From contig JAHBVB010000002.1 in NCBI GenBank assembly GCA_019637805.1, positions 327,981-391,980 of the forward strand: 64,000 bases of DNA. The letters run 5' to 3'. The notes under the pieces were generated by a model. That model did no database searches. It was not told the origin of the DNA and saw only the letters and a list, made by a program, of their open reading frames with translations. The DNA comes from Anaerolineales bacterium (GTDB lineage: Bacteria; Chloroflexota; Anaerolineae; Anaerolineales; UBA11579). Positions within the stretch are counted from its first letter, which is position 1. The number at the start of each line of letters is the position of its first letter. The translations under genes were made by a program, and so were the position numbers. This document shows positions 61,506 to 64,000 of the stretch, one piece after another.

Positions 61506-61922
61506 ATGAAACTACGCATGCTTGTATTGTTATCTGCCTTGCTGCTCCTTCTGGCTGCCTGCGCCCCAGTAGCCGGGCAGGAACTGGCTGGCACCTCCTG
61601 GGTGCTGCAAAGCCTGGATGGCAACACTCAGGTGGGTGAAGCGCTTAGGGGCCAGCCGGTGACGATCAGCTTCGCTGATGAGACCCAGGTCAACGGCTCT
61701 TCTGGCTGCAACGGCTATGGCGGTAGCTACGAGTCAGACACGCGTGACGGCAGCCTGCTCTTCTCGCCGCTGGTATCCACGCTGATGGCCTGCCAAGAGG
61801 ACATTATGGCGGTGGAGCAAAGCTTCTTTGCGGCTTTGCAAGCCGCCAGCGGCTATGAGGTCTCCGGCAATACGCTGACGATCACTTCCAACGAATACAC
61901 CCTGGTCTTCACCCGCCAGTAA
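61506..61922 (+). CDS. META-domain lipoprotein (HslJ-like)
   Basis: A 138-residue lipoprotein: signal MKLRMLVLLSALLLLLAAC with lipidated Cys 19, then one META domain (LAGTSWVLQSLDG, VNGSSGCNGYGGSYE, STLMACQEDIMAVEQSFFAAL, NTLTITSNEYTLVFTRQ). META domains occur in HslJ, linked to heat-shock and novobiocin tolerance, but the mechanism is unknown. AAAGGA lies upstream. It is a single-gene transcript closed by a long terminator. Confidence 0.9.
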   Translation: MKLRMLVLLSALLLLLAACAPVAGQELAGTSWVLQSLDGNTQVGEALRGQPVTISFADETQVNGSSGCNGYGGSYESDTRDGSLLFSPLVSTLMACQEDIMAVEQSFFAALQAASGYEVSGNTLTITSNEYTLVFTRQ

Positions 61923-61936
61923 AGCACTCGAACAAC

Positions 61937-61976
61937 AAAAAAAGAGCCTCGTATTTACGAGGCTCTTTTTTTTTTT
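61937..61976. terminator. Bidirectional terminator between convergent genes
   Basis: GAGCCTCGTA, loop TT and complement, flanked by seven A and eleven T. It ends the META gene and, reversed, the SNase-like lipoprotein gene. Confidence 0.95.
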
Positions 61977-61988
61977 GTTGTCAGAAAT

Positions 61989-62567
61989 CTATGGCGCGGC
62001 CTGTGCAAAGGCGTTGTCACAGGCTGTGTTCGGCTCTTCGGCGGAGACGAAGGCTGCACCTCGGCGTACCAATTCCAGATTGACAAAGACGCCGTCTGCC
62101 ACTACGTAGCGAGGCAGGCGGCCCCATTCATCGGTGTCTTGTTCGTCGCTGATCAGCATGACCTCTTTGCCAGCCACTAGTTGTGCGTTGACGTCCGTGG
62201 GCAGGTCACCCGAGTCGATGCCGATGTAGCGCACTTCCCATTCTCTGCCGTCTATGCGTACCATGATGGCGTCACCCGTGACGATCTCGGTGACAGTCGC
62301 CAGCACGCGCAGAGTGCTGTTGGGTACACACCCTGCGTCGCTGGGCAGTGGGGGCAGCAGCACGCCGCCCTGCACGCCCGGACCGTCTTGGGCGGGTTGG
62401 GTAGCCTCAGGCGCTTCTTCAACCGGGGCCTGGTTTTCGGCGTTTTGCTGTTCCATCAGCAGCGCCACCTGGGTGTTCACGGCATCCTGGTCTGCCTGAC
62501 CGGAAGAGCCGCAAGCCGCCAGCAGCAAAGCGGCCAAAGCGAGTGTTAAAAAGGTTTTTGTCTTCAT
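61989..62567 (-). CDS. Lipoprotein with SNase-like fold
   Basis: A 192-residue lipoprotein: lipobox LLLAACGSS (Cys 19), an acidic Gln/Ala/Pro linker (about 24-70) and a staphylococcal-nuclease-like OB domain (ATVTEIVTGDAIMVRIDGREWEVRYIGIDS; LVAGKEVMLISDEQDTDEWGRLPRYVVADGVFVNLELVRRGAAFV). The loop that holds the catalytic Glu in nucleases is shortened, so it may bind rather than cut. AAAGGAAC precedes the ATG and TATAAT lies about 30 nt further up. Confidence 0.82.
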   Translation of the reverse strand: MKTKTFLTLALAALLLAACGSSGQADQDAVNTQVALLMEQQNAENQAPVEEAPEATQPAQDGPGVQGGVLLPPLPSDAGCVPNSTLRVLATVTEIVTGDAIMVRIDGREWEVRYIGIDSGDLPTDVNAQLVAGKEVMLISDEQDTDEWGRLPRYVVADGVFVNLELVRRGAAFVSAEEPNTACDNAFAQAAP

Positions 62568-62629
62568 AGTTCCTTTATTTTAGCCAATCAAGATTAATCC
62601 CATTATAGCGAACCAAAATGAGGCCAAAA

Positions 62630-63139
62630 TTACTGTTCAGGGGTGTAGGGCGCTTTGCCATGTTGGTCGCCTACGAAAGTGGGTAAGCCTGTATGGCCCA
62701 GCAATTGGCGGATGGCCTGTGCTTCGCCCAGATGGTACCAATAGTGATGCGTTGTGCGCCACAAGCGGGAGCCGATGCTCTCCTTGTAGGGTTCGCCTTT
62801 GTCGTTGAGTGTGTGCGTAACCAGGTCTTGGCTGGTCAGCGCGTCCAGCCAGGGGTCGCTGGCGGCCGTGACGGTATGCCAGCCCTCCCAAGCCTCTTCC
62901 AATGCGGGCACCGCCAACGGCGCGCCGCTGCCTTGGGCGCGCACACCCGGCGCCGGCATCAGCCCCTGGGCGTGGGTCAGCCAATAGAGCTGCTCCTGCC
63001 AGGCCAGATGGGCGATGATCCAGCTGATCGGGTTGAGCGGCTCAAACTGACGCGCGGCCTCCTCGGCGGTCACGTCTTTGAGGCCGCGCTCGAATTCTTT
63101 GCGGGTGAAACGCAGTTGCAAGACGAGAGGGTGGGGCAT
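62630..63139 (-). CDS. DinB-family protein
   Basis: A 169-residue four-helix-bundle protein. Metal-ligand His residues appear at ISWIIAHLAWQEQLYW and THHYWYHLGEAQAIRQLLGH, the pattern of the DinB/YfiT group. Many are thiol-dependent transferases or hydrolases; the substrate here is unknown. It lies 9 nt after the glycine dehydrogenase gene on the same strand and could share its message. Confidence 0.82.
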   Translation of the reverse strand: MPHPLVLQLRFTRKEFERGLKDVTAEEAARQFEPLNPISWIIAHLAWQEQLYWLTHAQGLMPAPGVRAQGSGAPLAVPALEEAWEGWHTVTAASDPWLDALTSQDLVTHTLNDKGEPYKESIGSRLWRTTHHYWYHLGEAQAIRQLLGHTGLPTFVGDQHGKAPYTPEQ

Positions 63140-63148
63140 TGGATCCGG

Positions 63149-64000
63149 CTACGCCTCCCCGCTACGCGGGAACTCGCAGCACAGCACCAACTGCCGGGCC
63201 GCTTTGACTTCGTCCATGCGGCCGAACTTGGTGGTGTGCGGCGCGTTGCGCAGGGTGTCCGGCTCGCTGTGCGCTTCCTCGGCGATCTTGAGCATCGCCT
63301 CGGCGAAGGCGTCCAGGGTAGCCTTGTCTTCGGTCTCGGTGGGCTCAATCATCAGCGCCTCGCGCACGATCAGCGGGAAGTAGTTCGTCGGCGGGTGGAA
63401 GCCGTAGTCCATCAGACGCTTGGAAATGTCCAGCGCATGCACATCCGGCGTATCCGCCCAGCGGCCTTCCAGCACCACTTCGTGCATGCACGGGCGGTCG
63501 TAGGCCACCTTATAGGCGCCTTCCAGGCGGGCTTTGAGGTAATTGGCGTTCAGCACCGCGTGCTCGGCCACGGCTTTCAAGCCCTCAGCGCCTTGCATCA
63601 GAATGTAGGTGAAGGCGCGTACGTGCATGCCAAACTGGCCGTGGAAAGCCTTCAGCCGGCCGATGCTGTCTTTGGGCATCACCCAGTCGTACTCAGGGGC
63701 TTCTCCTTCACTGGCCTGTTGGGCAATGCCGGCAATTGGGCCGGGCAAAAAGTCGGCCAGGTGCTGCGCCACGCACACTGGACCGGAGCCGGGGCCGCCG
63801 CCACCGTGCGGAGTAGTGAAGGTCTTGTGCAGGTTGAGATGGATGACGTCAAAGCCCAGGTCGCCAGGGCGGCAGACGCCCAGCAGGGCGTTCATGTTGG
63901 CCCCGTCGCCATACACCAGACCACCGGCAGCATGCACTGCCTCAATCGCCTCAACAACCTGCTCTTCGAACAGTCCCAGGGTGTTGGGGTTGGTCAGCAT
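63149..64000 (-). CDS. gcvPB: Glycine dehydrogenase (decarboxylating) subunit 2, partial
   Basis: The C-terminal 283 residues of the P-protein beta subunit; the start lies beyond the right edge. It has DVIHLNLHKTFTTPHGGGGPGSGP, with the PLP Lys in HKTF, and MHEVVLEG, then a C-terminal PTETEDK region. With subunit 1, T and H proteins it cleaves glycine to CO2, ammonia and a methylene unit. The split subunit form is usual in Chloroflexi, Firmicutes and archaea. Other gcv genes would lie outside the window. Confidence 0.92.
   Translation of the reverse strand: MLTNPNTLGLFEEQVVEAIEAVHAAGGLVYGDGANMNALLGVCRPGDLGFDVIHLNLHKTFTTPHGGGGPGSGPVCVAQHLADFLPGPIAGIAQQASEGEAPEYDWVMPKDSIGRLKAFHGQFGMHVRAFTYILMQGAEGLKAVAEHAVLNANYLKARLEGAYKVAYDRPCMHEVVLEGRWADTPDVHALDISKRLMDYGFHPPTNYFPLIVREALMIEPTETEDKATLDAFAEAMLKIAEEAHSEPDTLRNAPHTTKFGRMDEVKAARQLVLCCEFPRSGEA

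Overview
The window reads as a GC-rich chromosomal segment of a Chloroflexota bacterium, most likely Anaerolineae. This is judged from protein style (isoleucyl-tRNA synthetase type, Thr/Pro-linker lipoproteins, Chloroflexi-type conserved hypotheticals) and was not tested by search. Genes are densely packed, ATGA start/stop overlaps are common, and no insertion sequence, prophage or CRISPR array was seen.

Layout. 1-7.7 kb: a cut-off sortase, a tiny membrane protein, an ABC-F ATPase, MurJ and a two-subunit ABC exporter. 7.8-15 kb: LCP protein, TIGR01777 epimerase-like protein, L-lactate dehydrogenase, Zn metallopeptidase, S41 protease, HAD phosphatase and a GT4 glycosyltransferase. 15-21 kb: a metal-homeostasis block (ABC importer, CDF exporter, DtxR-family regulator) with two nearly identical operators. 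21-24.5 kb: SH3-like lipoproteins, a cold-shock protein and a membrane protein. 24.5-27.9 kb: an AT-rich two-gene island, AAA ATPase plus subtilisin-like protease, which looks like a transferred anti-phage module. 28-33 kb: a second cold-shock gene and a T-box-controlled isoleucyl-tRNA synthetase with a rearranged GXHH signature. 33.5-40.7 kb: ferrochelatase, FabH, FabF, EF-P, a response regulator and a LysM/M23 peptidase. 54-64 kb: thiol peroxidase, Hsp20, Lon, a receiver protein, a PHP-AlbA fusion, membrane glycosyltransferase-like proteins, lipoproteins, DinB and the start of the glycine cleavage P-protein subunit 2.

The most striking region is 43.2-49.6 kb, a seven-gene operon that encodes a complete eukaryote-like ubiquitin-type pathway. 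In order it holds an E1-like adenylating enzyme fused to a GntR-type DNA-binding domain, a membrane-anchored RING-like E3 candidate, an E2 with an HPN...C active site fused to a ubiquitin-like domain, a free ubiquitin-like protein of the YukD type, a JAMM/JAB isopeptidase, a membrane FHA-like protein and a membrane von Willebrand A protein. A perfect 17-bp FadR-type palindrome lies just upstream of the E1 gene, so the E1 may repress its own operon. Two unknown genes (40.8-42.9 kb) precede it across a tRNA-Arg gene.

Regulatory signals are unusually readable. At least six genes have a -10-like hexamer 6-7 nt before the ATG and no clear Shine-Dalgarno sequence, consistent with leaderless mRNAs. 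Both cold-shock mRNAs can fold an upstream segment onto or against their ribosome-binding site.
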